A stretch of 64,000 bases of DNA, from contig QPFY01000011.1 of assembly GCA_003665825.1 (NCBI GenBank), forward strand, positions 1 through 64,000. Reading direction: 5' to 3'. Source of the DNA: Microbotryum silenes-acaulis. Taxonomy: Eukaryota > Basidiomycota > Microbotryomycetes > Microbotryales > Microbotryaceae. Below are positions 11,342 to 23,520 of this stretch, one piece after another. Numbering within the stretch: position 1 is the first letter of the stretch; each line of letters begins with the position of its first letter. The notes under the pieces were generated by a model. The model was given only the letters and a program-made list of their open reading frames with translations, had not been told where the DNA came from and did no database searches. Both the position numbers and the translations under genes were made by a program.

Positions 11342-14300
11342 CTAAACATTGAAAAAATCATCGAGCATCGCCTGGGATTGGCTGCCGTAAAACGGAACCA
11401 GCAGCTGTTGATAGTTTCCATTTGTCCATGCATGCTCTAATGCTGCCAGTCTGTGATGAAGTCTCAGTGATCTTGCAGGCACCTGCCTACAGGAAAGTAT
11501 ACCACCCAGCTTACCTGATTCTGATGTCGCTTGGGCTGGCTTGATTGGTTGTCACAAGGACACCCCCATCACGAATGCCACCAATGACCGGCAGTGCAGG
11601 TTTGGAACGAGATGAATCATATAAATGAAGATATCCTGTTGCACTGTTGAGGTTGAGCGGGTTTATTTGAGAGAAGAGTCGGGAGCTTAGCTGGAATCGG
11701 TCTGCAAAGTATGAAAACAGTGCTGAAACGTCTTCATAAGGCGTAGAGCGTGGGTACCGGATCGTTGGATCAAAGCGGTACATCAGATATCCAATGAGGA
11801 CCCAGACGACTTGGAAACGAGGTCTTGACTTGGGAGGCTTTGATGCGGGCCCAACACTGTCTGTTGGTGCATTGTGGTTGCCCTGTGGGTAAGGACCCAG
11901 GAGGTAGTTTGAGCTCTTTATCTTGAGCTCTGGCGCAGCATGGGGTCACCTACAACTTTGGCTGCTTCAGGACGAGCCTTTGCAACAACGGGCCATGTTT
12001 GATGATCAGTGGGGGCCGTGTAGCACAATGCAAGAATGGCAAAGTACTGAGGGACAAACATGTCACTTTTGGTCAATGTCGCAAAAGGGAGTAGAAGTTG
12101 GGGAGGGATTCACCTTGTGTTCGGGCTTGTTCCAGTCAAAATGATTGAGCATGAAGTTCCACTGAGTACGCCAGCATGGTTTTCCCATGTTGTCCTTCTG
12201 TCCAATTATGTTGACCAGGCGACGAAAATCACCCTTGAATGTTCCAAGCAGCAAGGGCTCCTGAGTGTCAAACAGCGGACAGCCAAAATATGCTTGAGGG
12301 TCCGGAGTTGTGTCTTCTTCTTCCTCGCTGTCGGCCTCGTCGTCGATGATCATTGCTGCTGCTGCGGGTGCTGGACGACGTGTTGAGGATGCCTCAGCAA
12401 CTTTGCGATAGTTGCAGCAAAGCAAGGTGAATTTGCCAGTCCCATAAGGCTTGGCAATTGGGAACCAGTGGATCTTGTGTTCGACAATATATTCCTGAAC
12501 AAGGGTGAGAAGCACCGAAGGGTTGAGCTCGGAAAGACTGATGTCATAAGATTATTGGTATCAGCAATCAAGTAAAAAGGTTTCAGAAGGTGGGGAAGCG
12601 CCCGACTTCAGAGGGGTTCCAGTGCACAGGGAATTCGTGCTGCACTCGTCAAACAACCGACCGCGGATTGTTGGTCACGGAAATGCTGGAACGCGGTGCA
12701 TGGAGGATTGACCGTGCACCGCCTGTGCCAAGAAGGTGGTGTACAGTACAGGGTTTAGACTTACGTCGAGTGGCTATGATTGTTTGCCTGTGATTTGGCG
12801 TCCGGGTCGATCCCAAAAGGAGGTCCGATCTCTCGGAATCCCGACATCCACCTGGCGTGAGGTGGATTGCCGACATTGTGCGGGCTGGGTTTTGCAAGAC
12901 CTTTGATAGACGGGTGATCTTTCCCAAAGGCAATGAGTAGAAGTTCGTAGGCAATGGCGGTTGTTGAAAAGGTTCCTAGCTGGTTTTCGATGAAGACCGC
13001 GCCTCCATTTCGGCGCATGGCTAAGCGGTCGATCGCATTTGCCGCAAAGACCGAGATGCTCCCGTTGATGTGCGCATTGTAGTCAATTGTAGGATTGTCC
13101 GAAAAGGCGTCCATCACTATTGACAGTCGTCTGTGCAGTCCGAGGAAGTTGTAGTATACAATAAGCTCAGGGCCATCTATAGTCATTGGGCAAGTACGCA
13201 CTTTGTTTCAAATGGCGACCATTGTCCGGTCGGATCTTTCTCCCAGCTGGAAACCGCTTGGAGCTGTGCTTCAAGTCGAGTTGCAAGTCGATGTTGCTCC
13301 ACCTCAATGGCTTCGGCTCCTGCATTGACACGGTTGATCCGTATGAAATCGGCGAGCTCCACGCGATCCGCCTTGATTGCGTGGTCTCGCATTTGCTTTG
13401 CCAGGTATTGTGTATACTCAAGTAAGACGAAGTCCATGAGTTCAGTGACAACAATCTGTCCGTTTCAAGATGGGTCCCTGTCAGTAGGCAGTCGCGCATT
13501 TGCTTCATCTTTCTGACGGTGTGTCACCTTCATTCGCTCGCGGACCTGCGAGGGCGGAATTCGCGGAGCACCACTGAGAAGGGCGCCGCCAAAGACCGCA
13601 CTAAGAACTAGTTCTCGGTGCGCTTTTAGAGCTGCGCTTTTTCCGGCGGGCTCCCCATAGGTACGGCTGTCATGCAATAAAGTCAGTGATCATTTCTTTG
13701 TGTGACCTTGGACGTTAGAATGAACTCACGCAACGGCGTCAACGTGTCCAAATCGAGGAACCTGGTCGCCCAAGAGGCGCCGGGCCTCGCTCACATAAAA
13801 GTACGCTTCACCGTTCAAGGCGCCAGTGGCCAAGTCGAGAACGCTCTTGTCAATGAAAGGAAATCTATAAACCTGGATTGATTTGACGACTCCTGTGTTC
13901 TTGAACACGTTTGTGATGGTTTTGGGGTGCCCACTGATGGAATAGTGGACCAGACGCTCGCACAGAGCAACCGCTTCGCGCGCTCCGGGCGAGCTCGTTC
14001 CTGTGGAGTTCCGGACAGTAGCATGGTGGGTGATGATGTCAAGCAGCAAGGTGAAGACATGCTTGTAGGCACCCGGAAACACCTGGAGGATTACGGATGT
14101 TGAAACCAATTGGTCAGTGAAGCGAACCAGGAGCGAAAGCTGCGAGTTGTTGGGAGGAGCCTCATGGTGAATTCCGTGTGCACAGCATCCAACTTAGGTG
14201 CGCGCAAGTGTTTTGCCTAGAGCTTGTGCATGGGGAATTGGGCATGCACAAACCCATTTGACCAAGTGTTTGGCACAACGTCAAGGCCCGCCTGGAGCCG

Positions 14301-16378
14301 CTTTGGTACACGGTGAATTGTTCGTGCACTGCATGTTGCTCCGGGACGCTGTACTTACGTCTGTGGTGAAGTACGCAAACACGCTTGACACCTCGACAAT
14401 GTTGTTGACGACAAGCACTGCGGCAGGCCCTATCATGTTGTCGCATATGTACCTTTGTGTTGCAAGTATGTTTTTGTCAATTGATAGTTTTGTTTGCAGG
14501 CAAGAGTGATGGTAGGTGTGCTTACTGCCAATTTCGATTTGCATCTTGCAAGGCGGTAAGGTTGAATCGGTATCCCATCTCGTAGCGCATGCCGCTAAGA
14601 TCACTATTGGTGAGAGTGGACTTGACCTCGTCGAGCAGCTCAATCTTCGCAGTGCCATTTCTCATGTCTGCACAAATATGATGCATGGCTTCAGTGAGTT
14701 ACATTTTGATTTCAAAAAAAGACCTCATAGTGGCCTACTGACCACAAAGCTTGTCATCAATTCTTTTCCTTGCCGCAGCGGTGAGTCCCGACCCTGTATG
14801 TCCGAACGCTGCAGTCATCTCGCCTTTGGCAACAAGTGAATGCTGTATGCTGGGACGCAATACCTTGGCGCTGAGGTTGTAAAGGTTGGACGAGGTGGCT
14901 TGAACGGGTGGAATCTGCCGATTGAGAGCTGTATTGATTGCATCGACACCTTTCATGATCGAGATGGCCACAGAAGGGCCCTGTGTGCATGACATGATCG
15001 GTCAGAATGCGTAGGTCGCACTCAGCGCTCTGTACATGCATAAGACTCACGGACATGTTCCCGTAAACCGCCGAAAAAGCGAGAGGGTGACGACACACCT
15101 TTGACGGAGTTTGAAAAGTGCGGGAATTGATCGATTGGTGGTCGATTAGAACTCCAAGAGGGTGCTCTGTCGTGTGCCCGTAGTCGTCCACTTCCTCGTA
15201 GAATGCTCTGCATGTTGGAATCCAGATGTAAGCTCCAGCATTTTGCATCTGAATCCGCTAAGCCCTATTTCCTACTCAATGTTGGTGGCAATCGCAAGTG
15301 AGATGTGAGTAGGATTGGGCAGAAATGCGCGCGAAAAATACGACTGCAGCTGGTATGCCACATCATCGATGCTTTCCACTTGCTCCGGGGCGCGGATTGG
15401 AGTGTCGTCACTCAGTAAGATGTTTTGCCCGTATTCAATGACGACGAATGTCGGGTTTGTGACCTGGCCAAGTGTGCCGAGTCGGGCCCGAAGTAATGGC
15501 ATGCGCTCAAAGAATAGCCTCTGGAACTTGACAAGGTTTTCGTTGTTGAGCTTGTAGGTCTTGTCTTTCTTCTTGTTGCCGCCGCAAACAGTCGCAAACC
15601 TGGAAAGGGACAATACCAAAGCACGATTAGACGTCTATCATGATGTATTGTTGATCGTCAGGGCTCACACTGAGTCGGAAAGAATATCATCGACAATATA
15701 GTCGTGGATCGAATCGCCATGCGCTTTGAGCACCGCAGTTCGCTTCAGCGACTCAAACCTCGGGTGGATCTCTTCCTCCGAGCCTTCGACATGAACCAAA
15801 ACGAGGAACAGGGTACCCATATTGATTTCGCCCAGCCGATACGTCCTCTCCGTGATTGAAAACGGGAGCTCATCCTTCTTCACGTTGAGATGAGTGAACC
15901 ATTTCTTCAGCTGGAGATTCAGGAACGGCTCGAGCCCCAACACTCGTGTCGCGAGAAGAGGTTGGCCTGGCTCCCCAACGACCAAGACGTAGTCAAGGTA
16001 GACCTTGCTTCGTTGGCAAACCTGACCGGGAGCGGAGTGCATGTCGTCATTGAGATCATCTGAATTGTCAGGAGGTTCATACTCGTCGAGGTTGAGGCAC
16101 TGCCCCTCTTGACCAAGGAAGTCAACCTGATGCTTGATGCGTGCAAATCCACGCGAGTGTTTGTTCGCACAGTGCAGATCGTGAAGTGTGATTGGGTGCC
16201 GGTCTTGCTCGGCGAACGCCGGGAGAGTTTCCCCAGGTGCATCATCGATGGAGGCGGATTCTTCATCGGTGACGTTGTCGTCCATGTCGTCGACGACGGC
16301 CATGTTCTGGATGTCGTCCTCGGCTTCCGATCCGGATACATCTGACCAACGCGCGGGAGAGGCGGATGTAGCAGGCAC
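11342..16378 (-). CDS. Uncharacterised 14-exon gene, partner of the ParB-like gene
   Basis: I do not recognise this family. Fourteen exons join in a consistent phase on the minus strand: 16378-15669, 15599-15276, 15207-15051, 14980-14743, 14667-14526, 14452-14359, 14082-13730, 13666-13528, 13455-13202, 13130-12765, 12537-12114, 12046-11954, 11882-11515 and 11450-11342. All introns are GT-AG and most are 60-80 nt. The product is about 1,230-1,256 residues. The first in-frame ATG is at 16,303; the upstream part of exon 1 may follow a 5' intron whose first exon I cannot place. The N-terminus is acidic and looks disordered, and a second acidic run (DDEADSEEEED) lies near residue 1,000. No signal peptide, membrane segment or nuclease motif is obvious. 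Because every junction keeps frame, the gene looks functional. It is transcribed away from the ParB-like gene, and the longer introns carry the 24-bp dyad motif. Confidence 0.75.
12622..12719. promoter_or_regulatory. Two 24-bp dyad motifs inside an intron
   Basis: Copies at 12,622-12,645 and 12,696-12,719 fit the pattern GTGCA(C/T), about 12 bases centred on GAATTC or GGATTG, then (C/G)TGCAC. Both fall in the 227-nt intron between exons at 12,765 and 12,537, which is much longer than most introns of this gene. The motif recurs only in the island around 10.5-25.3 kb. Its function is unknown; a protein-binding site is the simplest reading. Confidence 0.6.
14160..14329. promoter_or_regulatory. 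Three 24-bp dyad motifs inside an intron
   Basis: Copies lie at 14,160-14,183 (one half degenerate), 14,226-14,249 and 14,306-14,329. Each has GTGCAC-like ends around a GAATT core. All are within the 276-nt intron of the minus-strand gene between exons at 14,359 and 14,082. Spacing between motif starts is 66 and 80 bp. Confidence 0.6.
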
Positions 16379-17357
16379 TGCGCATCACACTCTTGGTCAG
16401 CGCGCGAACTCTGTGCACAGAAGTTTGGCGCTGCACTGCCACTTCGACCCGTGTCGGCTCCCGAAGGTGCCGATATCGCGTTCCTGCATCAAACAACTGA
16501 AGACCGGGGTATCGAGCGAGACAGCAAAATCTCGGTGCATGATGAATTGACCGTGCACAAACAATGCTCGGGCGTCGGCGGTCATGTGGCGGTCGCCTGG
16601 TGAAGGACGCTCGGGCGTTGAAGTCGTGCCCCACCGGCAGGAGGCGCTGGAGCCCCACATGTCGGAGGATGGTTGGCCGATCTTTCGCTGTCGTCGAGGG
16701 GAAATCGGAGAATGCTTGACTGACTCACTTTCAACGCGATACGGGTACTCTTGCCTGTACTACTTCGTAGAGCTGTGCAGTAAGTGATAGGGGTTCTAGT
16801 TCAGTCAGTAGCTGTTGCGTTGATGCGACATGTCTGTCAGGAACGACACTGGATCCTTCCACGTCTTGCGCCGTAGCGCGTAGCGGGCGGGCGTAGCGTA
16901 GCGGGACCGGAGCAGCTCGCGCAACAAGGCGGCGCCACACCTTCGACGGTCGGGTGTTTGTGTTGCTTACTTGCGTTCAAATATGAGGCAAGTCTGAAAG
17001 GGCCTCGGAGGGTACGGCCTGTACTTTGATGCGTGGCGGGGAATCGAAATCGGTCAGCCAGAGGAAGACGTGCAACTTTCACGCGCGTCTTATTTGTGCT
17101 GTTCAGCTTTTCCTTCGTGACAGTTCACATGAACCTCGACGACAGCCTTTGGTCCAGACTGGTTCTCGAGAGTGCGCTCGCGCTCGCTCTCCCTCCCTGG
17201 CCGTCCCTCGCTCCTTTTCCTCAGCTCCGCTCAGGCGCTCAGGCGCCTGCTGCTCGCGTTCGGTCTTTCCCGCTCCTACCCCCTTTGTCTTCCGCCCTTC
17301 ACCTTCCCTCGACGTTCACGCGTTTAGCCTTTGCACCGCCTCCCTTCCCACTGCTCA
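16379..17357. promoter_or_regulatory. Divergent promoter region with two dyad motifs
   Basis: The two genes of the island diverge from this ~1 kb gap. Dyad motifs lie at 16,413-16,436 and 16,535-16,558, possibly in a 5' intron of the minus-strand gene. The stretch 17,180-17,350, just before the ATG at 17,358, is rich in C and T, as is common upstream of fungal start codons. A shared promoter would let the two genes be expressed together, but no specific factor site is recognisable. Confidence 0.5.
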
Positions 17358-20300
17358 ATGTCCGAATCCAGTGGAGAAGAACTCGACTCGTTCTCGAGCG
17401 TCCCTTCGTTCACTGCCAATGCAGCCGCCGCACAAGGCGCGCCCGAAGACGATCCGGCCGACCGATCAACCGGACTAAGCGGCCCTAATGTGACCCGTGG
17501 CCGTAGCGCCTTGGAGACCTTCCGTATCAACAAGGGGGATATAGAAATCCGTGTAAGTGCACAAAGTCGACAAGGGCGACGTAGAGATCGGTGCTCATGC
17601 ACAAAGTTGCCGGTGTAAGTGCACAAAGTCGCCCAACCCCTCACGCGGCACTCGGCACTCGGCACTCGGGTGTCGCAATCGCATTTGTTAGGCACTGACT
17701 ACCGCTCTAATCGGGTCTCAAATCGCAGGTCAAGCTTGCGAAGCTTCGTGTCTCTCCGCTGAACACGCGGGACGCATCCACCAAAGCAACTACGTTCAGA
17801 GCGCAAATCAGTGGGGCTGTCGACGACTTCGTTCGCAACTGGTGCCCCGGCAACAACCCGGACCATTGGTCCTACAAACCCCGGATTTCTATGTTTTGGC
17901 CCCATGTCGTTCTGCGTCGACATCCCAACGAAACCGACGAGGCCTTCAAGATCCGCGAAGGATATCTCATTGACCAGTATCGAGCAAAAGCCGCCGAGAT
18001 CATCACGAACCCCCAGGCGGACAACTGCATCGAGCTCGACGATGGTCACGAGTTGGACATCCTTGCCGGTCAGCATCGGTACCACGTTGCAGGGCGCGTC
18101 CACGAGAGGTGCCCAGATCGACCCGAGTACGCTCGTCTCTCCGTCGCCGTTTACCGACGTGCTGTCATAGACGATCCGGACGCATTGTTCGCATCGGTCC
18201 AAGGGACGAATCGTCAGGAGCATATGCGCGGGTTCTCGGTGTACGAGATGCTGCAATACGCGCTTCTCTGCGGGGTCAACGAGCTTGCCGACTCTGAACT
18301 CCGCATTCCTGGCATCGTGCCCACACCCGAAGCCGTTGCGGAGGCACGTAGTACACGCTTCAGGGAGATCGCAACGGACAATCCCACCGTCAGCACGGAC
18401 CTCGCCCTGACGATCGCTCGCCTGATGCGCCATCCTGTCTGGTGCACAACTCTTGCCACACTCTGTCAAGATTCAGCAGCCTGGATGACGATTCGTGGAC
18501 TTTGCGACATGAACAATTACGGCTGGCGTGCCTTGACGCCGCCGGGCTGCAGTCTGGTAAGCATTTCGTCTGAGGGGTCCCCAAAGGCTGAACGCGGCCT
18601 CACCCCTTTCGACCTCAACAGGCGGCAACTCGAATGGCCCTCTCAATTGACGCCGTTGTGTCTCAGCTGGGAGTCGATACCCCCGAGGAAGAGTTCCTTG
18701 CTTATCAAGGCCTTCCTCCTGCGGCAATCGACGACGCCAAAAAGCCCGACAATCCGGACTTGTCTTTACCGAGGCCCCGTTTGGACGCGTGAGTTTCATG
18801 TCTTGCCTCCTGCATGTCCACTCCCTGGCCTGCTATCATTGAGTGCACGGTGGATTGATCATGCACCGACGATTCGAGCAATTGGGCAATCATTCGATTA
18901 TCAAGTGCACAGCGGATTCACCGTCCACGGCGGCGACCGAGGCACTCTGCATCGTCGGGTGCACGGCTTCAGTCTCGACCGTTTCTGTCCGTGTTCTCCT
19001 GAGCTGACCTGTTCGTGTCTTGTGTGACGCACAGTGTGTTGAATCTAATGTCTAAGATGCGCATTAAGGTCGTAAAGGTTCCCAATACCGAGCCCGCGCA
19101 ATACGTTTTCGACCTTCCCGATCTCATGCACGAAATCACTCGACAAGTTCCCCCACCAGGCGCAGACGCAGAGTTCGTCCGACTGTGGTTGATGTTCTTC
19201 ACACCCGCGACCATCAAGCGACTCACCACCCCGGGTGTCATCAATCTCGCTTGGTTCCTCGGAGTAGGCACCCTCGAAGTCAAGAAAGGACCGCCCGAGC
19301 CCCGGAAGGCATCTCATAGTGATGTACGGGCCGCAAAAAAACTCGACGCATCGGCAAAAGCGGACAACTTGCTTGCGCCAGCTGACGCCAAACCGAACGC
19401 TACATCAGCCGATGCCGAACCGAACGCTACCTCAACCCACCCAAAGTCGTTCTTGCCCATCATCAACAAACAAGAGAAGAGTCGTTATGATGCTATGGTA
19501 GCGGATTCTTGCAGCTGGGCCTGCATGCCAATGTGGTCCAAGATTCGAGCGGCGTCTGACACCCATTTTGACTTCTTCATCAATGATCTCGTCGTTCCGA
19601 TCGGGTCTCATGCGTTCACCAAGAATCTCAAGAATCAGGGTATTAAATGGAGCGGCATCAAGGGGATCAAAGCCCCACAGACCATCACCTACTTGATGAA
19701 GGAGTGGTTGAACTCCAAGTTCTTGGATATCGATGTGTTCACCGACGAGTTCCTTCCGATCCCGGCCGACGTGCGCAACAAATGGTCGGGTGTGGCGAAG
19801 AACGCCCGTGACGCACATCGCAACACCCCAGCGGCTGCCGCTAAGGCAAATTCCAGTACCAAAGATGCTCTTCCGAAGCTGCCTCATGTAAGTCAAGTTT
19901 ATTGTGACAAGGAGTGCATAAGAATTCAAGTGCACCTGGGCTGCGGATGCGCGCTTCGGCCCCTGCACTCATTCTTGCGCAAACATTGTTTGCGCGACTA
20001 CCTCTCTTGATCATGTCTCTCGGGCTCCCCTTGCGGTGCAAGATTGCTGATTCGTTCTTGGGTGGTTTTGGCCGTGTCTCTTAGGCTGTTCGGTTGGATG
20101 AATATTATCATCACTTTCTCATGGTCGTTTTCCGCCAGTCGGCTATGAAGAAGCATGTCTTGGACAACGCCTTTGAGGCCGCCCCTGAGAACACCTCTGG
20201 TTCGGAGGAAGACGCTGGCGCCAAGACGTCTTTCAAAGGAAGGCGAGCAAGGCTCGGGCGATCCAAACACAGGCGCGCACGTTACTCGAAGATTCGCGCG

Positions 20301-21245
20301 CAATCGATCTCGGTGTCTTGGCTTGCGAGTCGTTCACCGTCCGTCCATCTGGGACACAACTCGATGCCGCTCTCCTCGCTTTCCTATCGTCCCTTGTCGC
20401 GAGTGGTGCTGTAGTCAAGTTCAAGGTGGGCACACTTGCTGTCAAATTCCCTCCCCAAAGTATTGAGACTAATATCTACTTTCTGTTTGCAGGCGACACC
20501 GATCACCGTGAAGAAGCTCGATCAACACCTGAAATGCTTCCGTGCAGAGGCAGATGTCGTCACCACCATGGAAGGCTACCTTCAGTGGGCTGCGCACCCT
20601 GAGTACAAGAGTGAAGTGGAGGACAAGGAAGTCGTTGCTGGCAAGGGTAAGGGAGCTGTGGTCAAGTCTGGAGGCCGGCATCGTACTGGCGCACCCACTC
20701 CCACTCGCAAAGGAGGCACGCAGCAAAAGGTACAACCCATGGATGTTGACTTGTCCGAGGAGGTGGGCACCAATGCCGAAGATCGTCCGGCTGTGTCGAA
20801 CAAGGGTGCAGCTTCGGGTCGTCAGTTGCCGCTCAGCAATGCGAACTACGACGACATCATTGGACTAGTTGTACATGACTCGTCCTCGCCAATGCCGCTC
20901 AAGCCAGAACTCCGTGACGCATCGGAGAGCCCTATCAAGACCTCTGCCTCTGATCCACAACGAACCAAGGGGGCTAAGGTCGCTCCACCCGTTTCTTCGC
21001 CAATGCCCGTGCGCTTGAATCCCAACCGATTCAATGGGTCCTCCATCGCTGGCCCGTCGAATGACAAGACGGGGAAGGCTGAAAGCGACAGTAGGAAGAG
21101 GAAGGCTGAACGCGACATATCCCCGCCCAAAACCAAACAGACGACGCTGGCCACGAAGCCGACCACCACTTCCTCTGCCCCCAAACAGTTGACGTTGACT
21201 GCCATGCAAAAACGCCGTCTGAACACAGCTCCCTCCGGTAAATGA
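17358..21245 (+). CDS. ParB-like domain protein, multi-exon
   Basis: Exons are 17358-17552, 17729-18556, 18622-18788, 19035-19887, 20085-20425 and 20493-21245, with GT-AG junctions in phase; the product is about 1,045 residues. The ATG at 17,358 follows a C/T-rich leader. Exon 2 resembles the ParB N-terminal core in order: VKLAKLRVSPLNTR (compare the ParB opening with its PLNPR-like turn), then DGHELDILAGQHRYHVAGR (compare the G-H-R-R ParB box), then VQGTNRQEHMRGFSVYEM (compare the ENxQRxxLSPxEEA motif). ParB family proteins bind palindromic parS sites and use CTP. Exon 4 carries small Ala/Asn repeats, and the last exon has a basic stretch SRKRKAERD that could be a nuclear localisation signal. 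Exon 5 changes frame near 20,235, which needs either a one-base deletion (GGAAGG) or a weak 86-nt intron from 20,157. The ParB call is by eye and needs a profile search. Confidence 0.7.
17551..17665 (+). repeat. Duplicated splice donor and short repeats in intron 1
   Basis: The donor sequence GTGTAAGTGCACAAAGT occurs at the exon 1 boundary (17,551) and again at 17,613. A related ATGCACAAAGT lies between them, and a run of four GGCACTC-like heptamers follows at about 17,646. Using the first donor keeps phase with exon 2; the second would not. Each copy contains the GTGCAC hexamer found at the ends of the island's dyad motif. Confidence 0.5.
18843..18928. promoter_or_regulatory. Two 24-bp dyad motifs in an intron of the ParB-like gene
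   Basis: Copies at 18,843-18,866 and 18,905-18,928 have GTGCAC at the left, a GGATT core, and ATGCAC or GTCCAC at the right. They lie 62 bp apart in the 246-nt intron between exons ending 18,788 and starting 19,035. A partial GTGCAC half site follows near 18,960. Confidence 0.6.
19914..19935. promoter_or_regulatory. 22-bp dyad motif in an intron of the ParB-like gene
   Basis: A shortened copy with GTGCAT, an AAGAATTCAA core and GTGCAC lies in the 197-nt intron between exons ending 19,887 and starting 20,085. It is two bases shorter than the other sites. Confidence 0.5.
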
Positions 21246-21490
21246 TAATTCAAATCCGCTATCTTCCAAAAGCAGTATGTCATGAAACTGTAATCATATT
21301 GACAATGTAAACCAACCCATGGATGGTACGATGGTGGAAGTCTTCAGCGTAGAGTGCAACATTTCATCGTTCAAGGATTTTAATGGACCTGTCAAATAGT
21401 AGTCTCTTTTCTCTAACATGTCGCCCTGTTTTCAATTTTATGTCACTTCACTCAAACCGGATCCGCTTCCTTGGATCAGCTTGCGAGCTC
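21246..21490. other. 3' flank of the ParB-like gene
   Basis: About 245 bases of A/T-richer sequence follow the stop codon. No clear polyadenylation signal or gene is seen before the subtelomeric repeat resumes. Confidence 0.5.
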
Positions 21491-23520
21491 GGTTCGATTT
21501 GAGCCCTCAGCGCTCGGACCTCAGTGGCAGCCGCGGCAAAGATACGAGCTTGCACCATCGTCGAATCGCACCGAGTTGAGTTTTGAGGTCAGGGCCGATC
21601 GAGAGGAGATCGAGTTCGAGCAAAGCAAATTACGCCGAAAAGGTCTCGATTCTCAATCCGAAAGAGTCGACGCTCATTCATCCATGAGAGCTAGAAACGG
21701 TTTCGAGCGAGTCGCAGTTTAACGAGTCGACTTAAGCGCAGGCCGGAATCTGAGACCTGGTGGAGCGAAAGAAAAGTCAAATATAAGCAAGAGGGCACAG
21801 ACGCGGTGTGAAGAGAGGTAAGAACTTCAGGTTGAAGGGCCGCACTGACCTTTCGGATGTTTGCTCGCTTTGTGACTGCCAAACGAGTTCGTCGACACCC
21901 AGCGAGGTGAGTGCAAGAAGCGAAACGAGAGGAGATGGAGCGCCATGCGACGCCGATTGCAGTCCATGACCGCATGACCAGGGTTGCTGAAGCGGGTACG
22001 AATGTGCAACTTGCAGAGGTCGGATGGTGGTCGCCCGTATCAAGCTGGTCAAGTGAATCGCCGAGATCGATTGTGAGTGCGCAAGATCGTCACGGTCCAA
22101 CGCCGAATGGTGCGGAAAAGCCCGAGGCGTGACTGGATGGTTCAACGTGCGCAACGTAGGATGGAGTTTGAGTAAGATGGGAAGCGATGAGGAGGTGTTA
22201 TGTGGCAAATGTCGAGAATTTTGCCGGAAAGTCGAGTCGATTAGATGATGTGATCGAAGAGCTTGAGCTGTCCCATCAAGTTGAATGGCGAGGACAGCGA
22301 GCGGGAAGGTGGGATGTTGAGAACGACGAGTTGAGATGTAGTGGCTTCATGACTCGACGAGCTGGATGACAAGCGCGGGAGGTTGAGCGATTCGCGGCGC
22401 GGTCGAGACGAGGTGCCAGTGCTTGAGCCGATGAAGGTGTCCGGTCTCGACATCGACGAGATCAGTCGAGTCGTGAGATGTTGCCACAACCCCCGAGCTT
22501 GCCGCGTCGATGAGACCCGTCGGTTCGGTCAAGAAAGGGATGTGACAGCGAGTGATTGCACTCGGGCGATCGGTCAATGTTGACGACGGTGAACGATGTG
22601 GGGGGTGGCGGAGGTGATCCTCACAGGTCGACAGTAGTGTTTGGGGTGCGGCAACAAGGATCGAGTGACGTGTGCATCGATGCGAGACCTCCGGAAAGCT
22701 GAGCATCTCTTCGATGGTGCTAATGAGGAATGCGCAGTGTATGATCGTACAAGTCACAGAGCGGTTTGGTGCGAAGCTCGGTTGCCGGCGAATCAGCCAA
22801 TGTCGAGCGCGCGATCTGAACTGCGGTGATGATCAGCAAAGACGAACATGAGGTGAGCGAATGAAGTGAGAGCTGGGCACTATCTGAATGAAGAGCTCAC
22901 CACAATCATTGGTCGAGTAGCGAGTCGGCGATCGGGGTGATCGAGGCGATGCGCTGACCGAGCACGTGTCCGACCGAGAACGCTCGAGCGGTGCATCGAC
23001 GCAAGCTAGCACGTTGCTGAAAGTGATCACGCCTTCTCAGGTTGCGGTCTTAGTTGTATCGTGTTGAAGATGGCAGTGTTGTTGACCACGTTGTGCGACG
23101 TCGCACCGTGCCCGAATCAGTCGGCTTGAAGTGACACGTCGAGCTGTAGGTGAGAGAGATCGAGTTGCATTTTGCAGATGATATAGCGGATGCGAGCAAT
23201 GTGAAAGCATGTGACGTCGAGTTGTGGCGTGGTGCGGTCAGTGCCGAGTCCGAGTCGAGGCCAGTGGTGCGAGTGGTGCGAGTGAGTGGGGAGAGGGAAA
23301 GGGGTGTTGGCGCGCGCGAACGTGAAGTCGAGCCAATCAGCTAACCGCGCAAGATCCCGGGGCTCGGCGCACTCGGCCGAAAGATCGGTCTCCGATTTGC
23401 TCGAGTCCATTCAACCTGTTGCACTTCAAGATTCGAAGATCAAACAAGGATGCGAGAGAGCTTCAGGACTAGAGAGAGCAAGTGTTTTTCGAGGTTAGTG
23501 CGTATCAGCGCTTGTCGACA
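21491..23520. repeat. Subtelomeric repeat block 3 (single unit with tail)
   Basis: The unit head lies near 21,525 and is followed by the same tail that ends blocks 1 and 2, including GGGGAGAGGGAAAGG near 23,289. The segment 21,790-22,000 is close to 8,570-8,760. The block separates the ParB-like gene from the dyad array at 24.9 kb. Confidence 0.8.

Noticed and set aside
11342..16378. Treating the minus-strand gene as a string of small broken ORFs
   Set aside because: GT-AG introns of normal size join all fourteen exons in phase, so separate short genes are unnecessary.
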